A DNA stretch of 64,000 bases from Rhodospirillales bacterium (lineage in GTDB: Bacteria; Pseudomonadota; Alphaproteobacteria; SMXQ01). Positions 55,004 through 63,911 of the stretch are shown one piece after another. Numbering within the stretch: position 1 is the first letter of the stretch; each line of letters starts with the position of its first letter. The notes beneath the pieces are model-generated. The model made no database searches, had not been told where the DNA came from, and saw nothing but the letters and a program-made list of their open reading frames with translations. The position numbers and the translations under genes were made by a program. Location: positions 1 to 64,000 of the forward strand of contig JABIXC010000002.1 in NCBI GenBank assembly GCA_018666775.1. The letters are read 5' to 3'.

Positions 55004-55741
55004 TCAAATCATGGCCATGCCACCATTAACATGGAGGGTTTGGCCTGTTACATAGGCCGCGTCTTCACTGGCCAGATAAAGGGCCGCAGCGGCAATGTCT
55101 GCTGGTTCCCCAAAACGTGCCTGGGGAATCACCCCCAAAAGCCGTTCGCGTTGTTCTTCTGCCAAGCCATCGGTCATTGGCGTGGTAATAAACCCGGGCG
55201 CGATACAATTGGCCGTAATGCCCCTTGATGCCACCTCTGCTGCCAAAGATTTGGTTAATCCAATCAATCCTGCCTTGGATGCTGCGTAATTGGCCTGGCC
55301 CATATTCCCGGTAACCCCCACCACCGATGTGATTGAGATGATCCGGCCCCAGCGCTTTTTCATCATGCCCCTGAGCATTGCCCGCGACAGGCGGAATGCA
55401 GCTGTTAAATTAACATCCAGAACCTGCTGCCAGTCTTCATCCTTCATGCGCATCATTAATCCATCGCGGGTAAGACCGGCATTGTTGATCAAGATATCGA
55501 CGCCGCCCAAGGCATCATCGGCCGATGAAGCCAGTTGCGTAACGCCATCGGGCGTTGAAAGATCCGCTGGCACCACAAGGGCACCATCACCCAGTTCATC
55601 AGCCAAGGCATCAAGGGCATCAACCCGCGTTCCAGAAAGCGCCACTTTGGCACCGGCAGCATGCAGCGTGCGGGCGATGGCCCCCCCGATTCCGCCACTG
55701 GCACCCGTCACAAGCGCCCCTTTGCCATCAAGATCAAACAT
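55004..55741 (-). CDS. fabG: 3-oxoacyl-ACP reductase
   Basis: A 245-residue short-chain dehydrogenase reducing ketoacyl-ACP with NADPH. It has the cofactor loop VTGASGGIGGAIA, the NNAG motif, the catalytic Ser (SITSVVG) and the Tyr-x3-Lys in NYAASKAGL, and the C-terminal VTGQTLHVNGGMAM. It follows fabD by 66 bp. Confidence 0.98.
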   Translation of the reverse strand: MFDLDGKGALVTGASGGIGGAIARTLHAAGAKVALSGTRVDALDALADELGDGALVVPADLSTPDGVTQLASSADDALGGVDILINNAGLTRDGLMMRMKDEDWQQVLDVNLTAAFRLSRAMLRGMMKKRWGRIISITSVVGVTGNMGQANYAASKAGLIGLTKSLAAEVASRGITANCIAPGFITTPMTDGLAEEQRERLLGVIPQARFGEPADIAAAALYLASEDAAYVTGQTLHVNGGMAMI

Positions 55742-55807
55742 GTTCCATTTCCCTAATTTTTTTAACGCCGATAGAATACAGATGTAGGCAACCCTGAGAA
55801 AGCCCTG

Positions 55808-56740
55808 TTACATAAATGCCTCTATTTCCTCAGGCGTATTAAGCGCAACCGCTTCAAGTTCCTTGTCAATGCGCCGGGCAAGGCCGGACAGAACCTTTCC
55901 GGCGCCCACTTCCACCAGCCTTTCAACACCATTTTCCTTCATCCACAGAACCGATTCGCGCCACCTGACCATGCCAGTCACCTGATCCACCAACAAAGTG
56001 CGGATTTCGTCGGGATCATCCACCGCTGAGGCCTTTATGTTGGCAACCAACGGGACTTTAGGTGCCAAAAGATCTGCCTCTTTAAGGGCGTTGGCCATCA
56101 CATCGGCCGCAGGGGCCATCAGGGCACAATGAAAGGGGGCGGAAACCGGCAACATAATGGCCCGACGCGCCCCTTGCGCGCTGGCGAGCGCCAAGGCACG
56201 GGTTACGGCGGCTTCATCGCCACTGACCACCACCTGGCCCGGTGCATTATCATTGGCTGCCGTACAGACATCGTCTTCGGCCGCTTCTGCTGCCAGCGCC
56301 GCCACGGCATCAAAATCAAGGCCCAAAATGGCCGCCATGGCCCCTTTGCCAACGGGGACGGCTGCTTGCATGGCTTGGCCCCGGGTGCGCAACAAACGGG
56401 CGGCATCAGGGATGGTGAAGGCCCCGGCTGCGGCCAGCGCAGAATATTCCCCAAGGGAATGCCCCGCCACGAACAGGGCCGCATCGGCCAAATTCAGCCC
56501 GCCTTCTTTTTCCAAAATCGCCATAACCGCCAGACTGACCGCCATCAAGGCCGGCTGGGCATTTTCGGTCAATGTCAGGGAATCGATGGGGCCTTCAAAC
56601 ATAATCTGGCTCAGATTCTGGCCCAAAGCCTCATCAACTGCCCCAAAAACCTCGCGGGCCGGGATAAATGCTTCTGAAAGTGCCTTGCCCATGCCCACCG
56701 ATTGGGACCCTTGGCCGGGGAATATGAAAGCCTGTTTCAC
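55808..56740 (-). CDS. fabD: malonyl-CoA:ACP transacylase
   Basis: A 310-residue enzyme loading malonyl onto ACP. It has FIFPGQGSQSVGMGKAL, the nucleophile motif AGHSLGEYSALAA and the His in PVSAPFHCALM. The start is GTG. It is the first gene of the leftward fabD-fabG-acpP-fabF-mltG-yicC-gmk group and divergent from rpsF. Confidence 0.97.
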   Translation of the reverse strand: MKQAFIFPGQGSQSVGMGKALSEAFIPAREVFGAVDEALGQNLSQIMFEGPIDSLTLTENAQPALMAVSLAVMAILEKEGGLNLADAALFVAGHSLGEYSALAAAGAFTIPDAARLLRTRGQAMQAAVPVGKGAMAAILGLDFDAVAALAAEAAEDDVCTAANDNAPGQVVVSGDEAAVTRALALASAQGARRAIMLPVSAPFHCALMAPAADVMANALKEADLLAPKVPLVANIKASAVDDPDEIRTLLVDQVTGMVRWRESVLWMKENGVERLVEVGAGKVLSGLARRIDKELEAVALNTPEEIEAFM

Positions 56741-56848
56741 GCTAAACCTCTGTTCATTGGTTAAAGTAAGGAATGCATGAGTGATAACGCCCCACTCTTC
56801 CCTGTCAAGGCCGCCGTAAAGCCGCCTTCAAAAGATTTGGTTTAGCCC

Positions 56849-56876
56849 TTGATTGGCGGGGGGTTTTGTGTATATT
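56849..56876 (+). promoter_or_regulatory. sigma-70 type promoter for the rpsF operon
   Basis: TTGATT (56849-56854), 16 bp, TATATT (56871-56876), giving a leader of about 100 nt before rpsF. Confidence 0.65.
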
Positions 56877-56896
56877 TCGCGACCTCAACATTCCTT

Positions 56897-56918
56897 GCCG
56901 GTTACAGCGGTTACCGGC
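56897..56918 (+). promoter_or_regulatory. hairpin in the rpsF leader
   Basis: GCCGGT (56897-56902) pairs with ACCGGC (56913-56918), loop TACAGCGGTT. It lies in the 5' leader of rpsF-rpsR, where many bacteria carry an S6:S18-binding element for autogenous control. The match to that element was not tested, so this is a candidate. Confidence 0.4.
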
Positions 56919-56983
56919 TAGGGACGGAAGGCCAGCCACGATGGATATGGCACCGCCCCGGGAACAACCATAAGGAGTGTCAC

Positions 56984-57493
56984 ATGCCGCTTTATGAAAA
57001 CGTGTTTATTGCACGTCAAGATATCACCTCGTCTCAGGCAGAAGCCCTGGCCGAGACCTTCTCTGAAATTGTTGTCAAATCCGGCGGAACCGTTTCCAAA
57101 AAGGAAGCATGGGGCCTGCGTAATCTGGCCTATCGGGTCAAGAAAAACCGGAAAGGGCATTACACCCTTCTCAACATTGACGGGCCACCCGCCGCCATCA
57201 GTGAAATGGAACGCAACATGCGTATCCATGACGATGTGCTTCGCTTCCTGACCATTCGTGTTGACGAACTTGAAGAAGGCCCCTCGCCAATCTTGAAGGG
57301 TCGTGATGAAAGGCCAGCGCGGGGCGGACGCCCCCCTCGCCATGAGGAATCCCGTCCGGCAGCAAAACCAGCCACGCCTGTTAAGGCCGAAGCTGACCCA
57401 GCCGAAGCTGACCCAGCCGAAGCTGCACCGGCTGAAGCTGCACCGGCTGAAGCTGCTACGACCGAAGCTGCCGACAAGGGAGAAGAATCATGA
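56984..57493 (+). CDS. rpsF: 30S ribosomal protein S6
   Basis: A 169-residue S6, with AAGGAG 8 nt before the ATG. The ferredoxin-like core (about 1-95) starts [15 protein letters not shown] and includes [21 protein letters not shown] long non-standard tail follows: basic (about 105-125), then Ala/Glu/Pro repeats of the type AEADP and AEAAP encoded by short DNA repeats (57400-57470). It overlaps rpsR by 4 nt. Confidence 0.97.
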   Translation: MPLYENVFIARQDITSSQAEALAETFSEIVVKSGGTVSKKEAWGLRNLAYRVKKNRKGHYTLLNIDGPPAAISEMERNMRIHDDVLRFLTIRVDELEEGPSPILKGRDERPARGGRPPRHEESRPAAKPATPVKAEADPAEADPAEAAPAEAAPAEAATTEAADKGEES

Positions 57494-57729
57494 GTGAACA
57501 AGGCCAACGTCGTCCGTTCTTTCGTCGCCGCAAGACGTGCCCGTTTACAGGCTCTAATGCGCCAAAGATCGACTACAAGGATGTCCGCATGCTCCAGCGT
57601 TTCATTTCTGAACGCGGAAAAATCGTGCCTTCTCGCATTACCGCCGTTTCCACAAAGAAACAGCGTGAATTGTCGAAGGCAATCAAGCGGGCGCGTCATC
57701 TGGCACTTTTGCCGTTTGTTATTAAATAG
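57490..57729 (+). CDS. rpsR: 30S ribosomal protein S18
   Basis: A 79-residue basic protein that binds S6 in the platform of the 30S subunit. [26 protein letters not shown] and [28 protein letters not shown] are the family blocks. Its start overlaps the end of rpsF (ATGA), ensuring matched synthesis. Confidence 0.99.
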   Translation: MSEQGQRRPFFRRRKTCPFTGSNAPKIDYKDVRMLQRFISERGKIVPSRITAVSTKKQRELSKAIKRARHLALLPFVIK

Positions 57730-57845
57730 CGTGTTTTGGATGGCTTTTGGGATGGCTTGCAGGCCGCTCCCTTAAGTTGCCAAACTTGCCGGAAACAGTT
57801 TTGGGCGCATCAGTACGCTGATGGCCCAGCCAAAAGGTTCCAGCC

Positions 57846-58793
57846 ATGCAAAAAGATGCCTTACTCGCCATAGCCGCAGGGCTTGCAAGTGCGGTTCTGC
57901 ATCTTTCCACCCAGTGGAGCGTGATTGGCGCATTGTTTTTTACCCTTCTGGCCCCACTGCCTTTGTTTATGGCGGGATTTGGGCTGGGACTTACCAGAGC
58001 ATTGCCGGGACTTGTCGTCGCAGGCATTGTTGTTTGGGGGGGAGCCGATTTTAATCGGTTTGTTTTGTTTTTAGCAGCCGACCTGTTGCCGGTGGCTTTG
58101 GTTGTACGGTTCGCCCTTTTAAATCGCCAAACGGGTGATAGCGAAACCGACGTACAGTGGTATCCGCCGGGTCTGGTTCTGACCTGGATTGCACTGTACG
58201 GGGCCGGGGCCTTTGTTTTGGCGATGGTGATTACCGGATCAGGCCCAGGTGGGCTTCAGGCATCGGTGAACCAATATGTGGACGGATTTCAGAATCTGTT
58301 TGCAAAAGCAAGCCAGAACAAGCCGGCTTTGGTTCAGATGCTGGATTCCATCAAGCGGGTGTTTCCCTTCTTGGTGGTCACATGGTGGATCATCATTGTC
58401 GCCGCCAACGCGGCCTGGGGGCAAAAAATTCTGGTCCGATTGGGCCAAAACCGGCGGCCAACGCCGGATTTCAGGACCATTGAACTGGCGCCATGGCTGG
58501 CGTCTGGAATGGTTGCAGCCACAGTGGCTGGATTGTTAGGATCGGGATGGCTGGGCTTTGTGGCAACCAATGTTGCCCTTATCCTCGGTATCCCCTATTT
58601 TCTCGTCGGACTTGCGGTCATTCACGCTGTTTCGACGAAATGGAAAGGGCGGACGGCTGTTTTATTAAGCGTCTACCTGATGTTATTTATGTTTGGATGG
58701 CCGGCACTGTTAATTGCCGGATTGGGTGTTATGGAGCCTTGGGCTAGGGTTAGGGCGCGTTATGGTGCGCCAAACCACACAGACCGGGCCTGA
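57846..58793 (+). CDS. DUF2232 family membrane protein
   Basis: A 315-residue polytopic membrane protein with about eight hydrophobic segments (for example LFFTLLAPLPLFMAGFGLGL and FLVVTWWIIIVAANAAWG). It lies between rpsR and rplI, the usual site of this conserved alphaproteobacterial gene. The family is related to the YybS group. Function unknown. Confidence 0.88.
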   Translation: MQKDALLAIAAGLASAVLHLSTQWSVIGALFFTLLAPLPLFMAGFGLGLTRALPGLVVAGIVVWGGADFNRFVLFLAADLLPVALVVRFALLNRQTGDSETDVQWYPPGLVLTWIALYGAGAFVLAMVITGSGPGGLQASVNQYVDGFQNLFAKASQNKPALVQMLDSIKRVFPFLVVTWWIIIVAANAAWGQKILVRLGQNRRPTPDFRTIELAPWLASGMVAATVAGLLGSGWLGFVATNVALILGIPYFLVGLAVIHAVSTKWKGRTAVLLSVYLMLFMFGWPALLIAGLGVMEPWARVRARYGAPNHTDRA

Positions 58794-58818
58794 TTGGGTT
58801 AATGAAAGGAAGATCGTA

Positions 58819-59469
58819 ATGGAAGTTATTTTGCTGGAGCGTATTGAGAAACTGGGACAGATGGGTGACACCATCACGGTCAAGCCGGGCTTTGCCCGCA
58901 ATTACCTGTTGCCCCAAAACAAAGCCCTTCGCGCGACCAAAGAAAATCAGAAAAGTTTTGAAGCGCGGCGCGGTGAACTCGAAGCTGCCAATGCCGAACG
59001 ACGGAGCAGTGCAGAAAAATCTGCGGGCACGATTGATGGCATTACGGTGATTTTGGTTCGCCAAGCCAGTGATTCAGGCCAGCTTTATGGTTCTGTCCGT
59101 CCCCGCGATATCGCTGCTATTTTGCGCGAAAAAGATGCCGAGGTTGACCGCACCCAGATCCGGCTTGATATGCCCATCAAAATGGTTGGCATCCATACCG
59201 TCCGTGTGGCCATCCACCCGGAAGTGGTCGTGGAAGTCACCGTCAATGTGGCACGTTCTGAAGAAGAAGCAGAACTTCAGGCCCAGGGTAAATCCATGAT
59301 TGGCTCCGGTGCCGCCGATGCTGTTGCGGAAGCCGCCTTTGCAGACGAAGCAGACGAAAGCGCCGACGAAGAATTAGCTGAAGACGGTGCAGAAGAAATC
59401 GCTGAAGATGGCGCAGAAGACGTTGCAGAAGTTTCCGAGACAGAAGAAAAATCTTCCGAAACGGAATAA
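58819..59469 (+). CDS. rplI: 50S ribosomal protein L9
   Basis: A 216-residue L9, against about 150 in most bacteria. ATG 58819 has AAGGA 8 nt upstream. The N-domain is standard (MEVILLERIEKLGQMGD, TVKPGFARNYLLPQNKALRAT), then the connecting helix and C-domain (GQLYGSVRPRDIAAIL). About 65 extra residues form an acidic Ala/Glu/Asp tail. It ends at a strong terminator. Confidence 0.97.
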   Translation: MEVILLERIEKLGQMGDTITVKPGFARNYLLPQNKALRATKENQKSFEARRGELEAANAERRSSAEKSAGTIDGITVILVRQASDSGQLYGSVRPRDIAAILREKDAEVDRTQIRLDMPIKMVGIHTVRVAIHPEVVVEVTVNVARSEEEAELQAQGKSMIGSGAADAVAEAAFADEADESADEELAEDGAEEIAEDGAEDVAEVSETEEKSSETE

Positions 59470-59483
59470 CCAGACTGTTCCTA

Positions 59484-59526
59484 AACCGCCCAGGCGTTCC
59501 AGCACGCCTGGGCGGTTTTGTTTTAT
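59484..59526 (+). terminator. rho-independent terminator after rplI
   Basis: AACCGCCCAGGCG (59484-59496) pairs with CGCCTGGGCGGTT (59505-59517), a 13-bp perfect stem, followed by TTGTTTTAT. It ends the rpsF-rpsR-DUF2232-rplI operon. Confidence 0.93.
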
Positions 59527-59559
59527 CCCCATAGTTATCAAGGTGTGGATTATTTTTTT

Positions 59560-59585
59560 GAGCATATGCAAATTGCTTGATGCTC
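59560..59585. promoter_or_regulatory. nested inverted repeat upstream of dnaB
   Basis: GAGCAT (59560-59565) and ATGCTC (59580-59585) flank an inner pair GCAA/TTGC, 31 bp before the dnaB ATG. It could be an operator or a leader hairpin; dnaB has no clear Shine-Dalgarno. Confidence 0.3.
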
Positions 59586-59615
59586 CGATCCACGTAAGCC
59601 TGTACCCTCTCCTTC

Positions 59616-61139
59616 ATGGTTGATCTAACGCCCGAACAGAATGTCACGCCGCTTCGCGGTAATGGCCCCCACGATACTTACGTTGATGTGCCCGATCTGC
59701 CCCATAATTTTGAGGCAGAACAAGCCCTTTTGGGTGCCATCCTTATCAACAATGAAGCCCACACCCGGGTTTCCGAATTTCTGCTGGGCGAGCATTTTTA
59801 TGATCCCGTTCATGGCCGCATTTATGATGCCTGCGCAAAATTGATTGAACGCCATCAGGTTGCCAATCCGGTTACGCTGCAAAGCTTGTTTGAGGGCGAT
59901 GAAGCCCTGAGCGATGCGGGGGGAGCCAAATATCTTGGCCGTCTCGCCGCTACTGCCGTCACCGTGATCAATGCGGGGGATTATGGGCGAACCCTGTTTG
60001 ACCTGCATCTGCGGCGCAAATTAATCGAATTGTCGGGCGAAATCCGCACCGAAGCCGCCAGCCCCGATCTAGATACCTCCGCCATCCGCCAGATTGAAAC
60101 CACGGAACAACACCTGTTTGATCTGGCCACCACCGGTGAATATGAAGGCGGGTTTCGGTCCTTTACCGATGTCCTGACCACCACCATTGAAATGGCCGAA
60201 GCCGCCTATAAACGTGACGGCAAGCTGACGGGGACAACCACCGGGTTCACAGATATGGACAAGCTTTTAGGCGGGTTGCAGCCATCCGATCTGGTTATTC
60301 TGGCGGGACGCCCATCCATGGGCAAAACCGCCCTGGCCACCAACATTGCCTATAATGCAGCCAAGGCATGCCGCATGGTGGTCAACGAACAAGGCCAAAA
60401 AACTGTCGCTGACGGTGCGGTTGTCGGGTTCTTTTCCCTTGAAATGTCATCAGAACAATTGGCAACGCGTATTCTGGCCGAAGCCTCTGGCATATCATCT
60501 GACCGCATTCGCAAGGGCGAATTGTCCAATAAGGAATTCCAGAAAGTGGTCGAAGCCAATCAGGAACTGGCGCGCATTCCGTTCTTTATCGATGACACCC
60601 CTGCCCTTTCTATTGGCCAGTTGCGCACCCGCGCCCGGCGTCTGAAACGCCAACACGGGCTTTCGATGATCGTGGTGGATTATCTGCAATTGCTGCGCGC
60701 CACCCTTGACCGTTCCAGTGAAAACCGGGTTCAGGAAGTTTCCGAAATTACCCGTGGCCTGAAGGCATTGGCAAAGGAACTGAATGTGCCGGTGGTAGCC
60801 CTGTCACAGCTATCGCGTGCGGTTGAACAACGCGAAGACAAACGGCCCCAATTATCAGACCTTCGGGAATCTGGCTCCATTGAACAAGACGCCGATGTGG
60901 TGATGTTTCTCTATCGTGAAGAATATTATCTGTCCCGTCTTGAGCCAGAAATGGGAACAGAAGACCACGAAAAATGGCAGATGCGGATGGAAGAAAGCCA
61001 CAATTTGGCAGAAGCCATCGTTGGCAAACAGCGCCATGGCCCGACCGGAACCATCAAGATGGTCTTCACCGGCGAATTGACCCGCTTCAGTGATTACATC
61101 CCACCTGACCGTCTGCCCGATCAGAACGTGCCCTTCTGA
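59616..61139 (+). CDS. dnaB: replicative DNA helicase
   Basis: A 507-residue hexameric helicase. The N-terminal domain starts NFEAEQALLGAILINNEAH. The RecA-like domain has Walker A LAGRPSMGKTALATNIAYNA, the FFSLEMSSEQLATRI block, the Walker B region LSMIVVDYLQLL and SEITRGLKALAKELNVPVVALSQLSR. No intein is visible. It is followed 4 nt later by alr. Confidence 0.98.
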   Translation: MVDLTPEQNVTPLRGNGPHDTYVDVPDLPHNFEAEQALLGAILINNEAHTRVSEFLLGEHFYDPVHGRIYDACAKLIERHQVANPVTLQSLFEGDEALSDAGGAKYLGRLAATAVTVINAGDYGRTLFDLHLRRKLIELSGEIRTEAASPDLDTSAIRQIETTEQHLFDLATTGEYEGGFRSFTDVLTTTIEMAEAAYKRDGKLTGTTTGFTDMDKLLGGLQPSDLVILAGRPSMGKTALATNIAYNAAKACRMVVNEQGQKTVADGAVVGFFSLEMSSEQLATRILAEASGISSDRIRKGELSNKEFQKVVEANQELARIPFFIDDTPALSIGQLRTRARRLKRQHGLSMIVVDYLQLLRATLDRSSENRVQEVSEITRGLKALAKELNVPVVALSQLSRAVEQREDKRPQLSDLRESGSIEQDADVVMFLYREEYYLSRLEPEMGTEDHEKWQMRMEESHNLAEAIVGKQRHGPTGTIKMVFTGELTRFSDYIPPDRLPDQNVPF

Positions 61140-61143
61140 TCCC

Positions 61144-62280
61144 ATGTCATTGCAAGATCAGGCATCAAGCGCCGGCGGCATTCTCACCATTGACCTTGAT
61201 GCCATCAAAGCCAATTACCACCAGCTGAATGATCGGCTGAGAGATGGCTGTACGCTGGGTGCCGTGGTCAAGGCCGATGCTTATGGATTAGGGATGGCGC
61301 GCGTTGCACCCGCACTTTGGTCCGCAGGCTGCAAAACTTTCTTTGTGGCACTGATGCATGAAGGCCTGGCGCTTCGTGCCTTGCTGCCCGATGCCCAAAT
61401 TCAGGTCTTTAACGGCACCGATGCGGAAAGCGCACCGGCAATGGCTGCGGCCGGGTTAATCCCCGTGCTCAACCATCCGGGACAGATTGAAGCCTGGCAC
61501 ATGGAAGCCACACGTCTTGGCAAATCCCTCCCCGCCATAATTCATGTCGATACCGGCATGACCCGTCTGGGTCTGGATGGCCAAGAGATCAAGGCGCTGG
61601 TTGAAGCGGGCAAGCACCGGGATGGCCTCAATATTGGTACCATCATGAGCCACCTTGCCTGTGCCGATGATGCGGATCATGCCATGAATGCCCATCAGCT
61701 TGAAAATTTCAAAACAACCCTCAAAATCATGGCCCCATTGGGCGATCTGGGCGCAAGCCTCGCCAATTCATCCGCCATCTTTCTTGGGGATCAATATCAC
61801 TTTGATCTAACCCGTCCTGGCTCTGCCCTTTACGGCATCACCCCCCATGGATTGAAGGATGGCACCCCCCCGAACCCGATGGCGCAAGTCATTACATTAC
61901 AAGGAAAAATTCTTCAAATCCGTGGAATTGACACGCCATCAAGCGTTGGTTATGGTGCCACCCATCAAGCAGAGAAAGGCCAAAAAATTGCCATCGTTGG
62001 GGTCGGTTACGCCGACGGTTATCTCCGCTCTCTTTCGAATTCGGCCACTGCCATCCTTGGCGGCATCCGGGTTCCCGTGGTAGGCCGCGTATCCATGGAT
62101 TTGATCACTCTTGATGTTACCAATGTTCCCGACCAGGTTGCCCGTCCCGGCGCCTTGGTGGACCTGATTGGACCGGATCATTCCGTCGATACCCTCGCGC
62201 GCGAAGCAGGCACCATTGGCTATGAAATCCTGACGGCTCTTGGCCCCCGGTTCCACCAAAACTATTTGGAAACCGCATGA
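61144..62280 (+). CDS. alr: alanine racemase
   Basis: A 378-residue PLP enzyme making D-alanine for peptidoglycan. The PLP Lys is in GAVVKADAYGLGMARV, with HVDTGMTRLGLD and the catalytic Tyr region SVGYGATHQAEKGQKIAIVGVGYADGY. The dnaB-alr order is widespread. Its stop overlaps the mlaE start by 4 nt. Confidence 0.97.
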   Translation: MSLQDQASSAGGILTIDLDAIKANYHQLNDRLRDGCTLGAVVKADAYGLGMARVAPALWSAGCKTFFVALMHEGLALRALLPDAQIQVFNGTDAESAPAMAAAGLIPVLNHPGQIEAWHMEATRLGKSLPAIIHVDTGMTRLGLDGQEIKALVEAGKHRDGLNIGTIMSHLACADDADHAMNAHQLENFKTTLKIMAPLGDLGASLANSSAIFLGDQYHFDLTRPGSALYGITPHGLKDGTPPNPMAQVITLQGKILQIRGIDTPSSVGYGATHQAEKGQKIAIVGVGYADGYLRSLSNSATAILGGIRVPVVGRVSMDLITLDVTNVPDQVARPGALVDLIGPDHSVDTLAREAGTIGYEILTALGPRFHQNYLETA

Positions 62281-63113
62281 GCGACGCTGCAAAAGCCAGA
62301 ACAACAAAAGACGGAGCACCCCCCCCCGAGCCAATCATTGTTCGGATGCTGGCCCCGTTTGGTCGCGTCTTTCTGGACTTTCTAGCCACCGTTGGAAAAT
62401 TATCCATCTTTACCGGGCGCGCCCTTCGCCATTCTGTCACAGCCCCCTTTTATTGGCGCCTGACGCTCCGCCAGATGATCGACATCGGCTATTATTCACT
62501 GCCCGTTGTGGGCATGACAGCAATTTTCACCGGCATGGTTTTGGCCTTGCAGAGTTATTCCGGGTTTTCACGGTTTTCTGCCGAAGGGGCCGTTGCGACC
62601 GTCGTGGTTTTATCCATGACCCGGGAATTAGGCCCCGTGCTGGCCGGGCTGATGGTTGCCGGGCGCATTGGCGCCTCTATGGCTGCCGAAATTGGCACCA
62701 TGAAGGTCACCGAACAGATCGATGCCTTAACAACGCTTTCGACCAACCCTTACAAATATCTGGTCGCCCCCAGGCTTATTGCCGGGCTTTTGATGATGCC
62801 TTTATTGGTGGCGGTGGCCGATATCATTGGCGTGTTTGGCGGGTTTTTGATTGCGGTTAACAAACTTGATTTCAATGCTGCCAACTATCTGACCCAGACC
62901 TTTGAATTTCTGGAAACAAAAGATGTGGTTTCTGGTCTGGTTAAGGCTGCCGTTTTTGGCTTCGTCATCTCTTTGATGGGGTGTTATCACGGCTATAATT
63001 CCAAGGGCGGTGCTCAGGGTGTGGGAACGGCCACCATCAATGCCGTGGTTTCATCGCTGATTTTGATCTTGATTTTCAACTACATCATCACGGAAATGTT
63101 CTTCGACATATGA
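62277..63113 (+). CDS. mlaE: phospholipid transport permease MlaE
   Basis: A 278-residue permease of the Mla ABC system that moves phospholipids across the envelope to maintain outer-membrane asymmetry. It has five or so membrane segments and the family block RELGPVLAGLMVAGRIGASMAAEIGTMKVTEQIDAL. It overlaps alr and mlaF by 4 nt each. The substrate-binding MlaD is not in this window. Confidence 0.95.
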   Translation: MSDAAKARTTKDGAPPPEPIIVRMLAPFGRVFLDFLATVGKLSIFTGRALRHSVTAPFYWRLTLRQMIDIGYYSLPVVGMTAIFTGMVLALQSYSGFSRFSAEGAVATVVVLSMTRELGPVLAGLMVAGRIGASMAAEIGTMKVTEQIDALTTLSTNPYKYLVAPRLIAGLLMMPLLVAVADIIGVFGGFLIAVNKLDFNAANYLTQTFEFLETKDVVSGLVKAAVFGFVISLMGCYHGYNSKGGAQGVGTATINAVVSSLILILIFNYIITEMFFDI

Positions 63114-63886
63114 CCGAAATTCCGCCAAAAATTCGCCTTCGGGGTGTCAAAAAATCTTTCGGTCCAAAGGTCGTGCTCGATGGCGTGGATTTAGATATTG
63201 CTGTGGGCGAGTCCGTCGTGGTGATCGGTGGATCCGGCACTGGCAAATCGGTAATGCTTAAATGCATTCTTGGCCTTTTGGAACCCGATGAAGGGTCCAT
63301 ACAAATTGACGGCCAGGAAGTCACCGACATGTCCACTGCGGACCGTGAACAGATGATGACTAAATTTGGCATGTTGTTTCAGGGCGGCGCATTGTTTGAC
63401 AGCCTGCCGGTTTGGCAAAACGTGGCCTTTGGCCTGATGCAGGCGCAACGCATGGATGCCGATATTGCCCATGGCATTGCCATAGAAAAGCTTGCCTCCG
63501 TTGGGCTTGGCGCGGATGTGGCAGCCTTATCGCCTGCAGAATTATCCGGCGGCATGCAAAAGCGTGTGGCACTGGCCCGGGCGATTGCCACACGCCCGGA
63601 GATTATCTTTTTTGATGAACCCACGACCGGCCTTGATCCGATCATGGGTGATGTCATCAACGACCTGATCGTCAAATGTGTGCAGGAATTGGGCGCATCC
63701 ACCCTTTCCATTACCCACGACATGGCAAGTGCCCGAAAAATCGCCAACCGCGTGGCCATGCTGCATCAGGGTGAAATTGTTTGGCAAGGGCCGGTTGCCG
63801 ACATCGATCATTCAAACAATGATTACGTTGATCAGTTCATTCATGGGCGGGCCGAAGGTCCCATCCAGATGCAAATTTCATCATGA
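63110..63886 (+). CDS. mlaF: phospholipid transport ATP-binding protein MlaF
   Basis: A 258-residue ABC ATPase driving MlaE. Walker A is GGSGTGKSVMLKCIL, the signature LSGGMQKRVALARAI, and Walker B IIFFDEPTTGLDPIMG. Translationally coupled to mlaE; radA starts 26 nt downstream. Confidence 0.96.
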   Translation: MTEIPPKIRLRGVKKSFGPKVVLDGVDLDIAVGESVVVIGGSGTGKSVMLKCILGLLEPDEGSIQIDGQEVTDMSTADREQMMTKFGMLFQGGALFDSLPVWQNVAFGLMQAQRMDADIAHGIAIEKLASVGLGADVAALSPAELSGGMQKRVALARAIATRPEIIFFDEPTTGLDPIMGDVINDLIVKCVQELGASTLSITHDMASARKIANRVAMLHQGEIVWQGPVADIDHSNNDYVDQFIHGRAEGPIQMQISS

Positions 63887-63911
63887 TGGTTTCAAACGCG
63901 GGACACTGATC

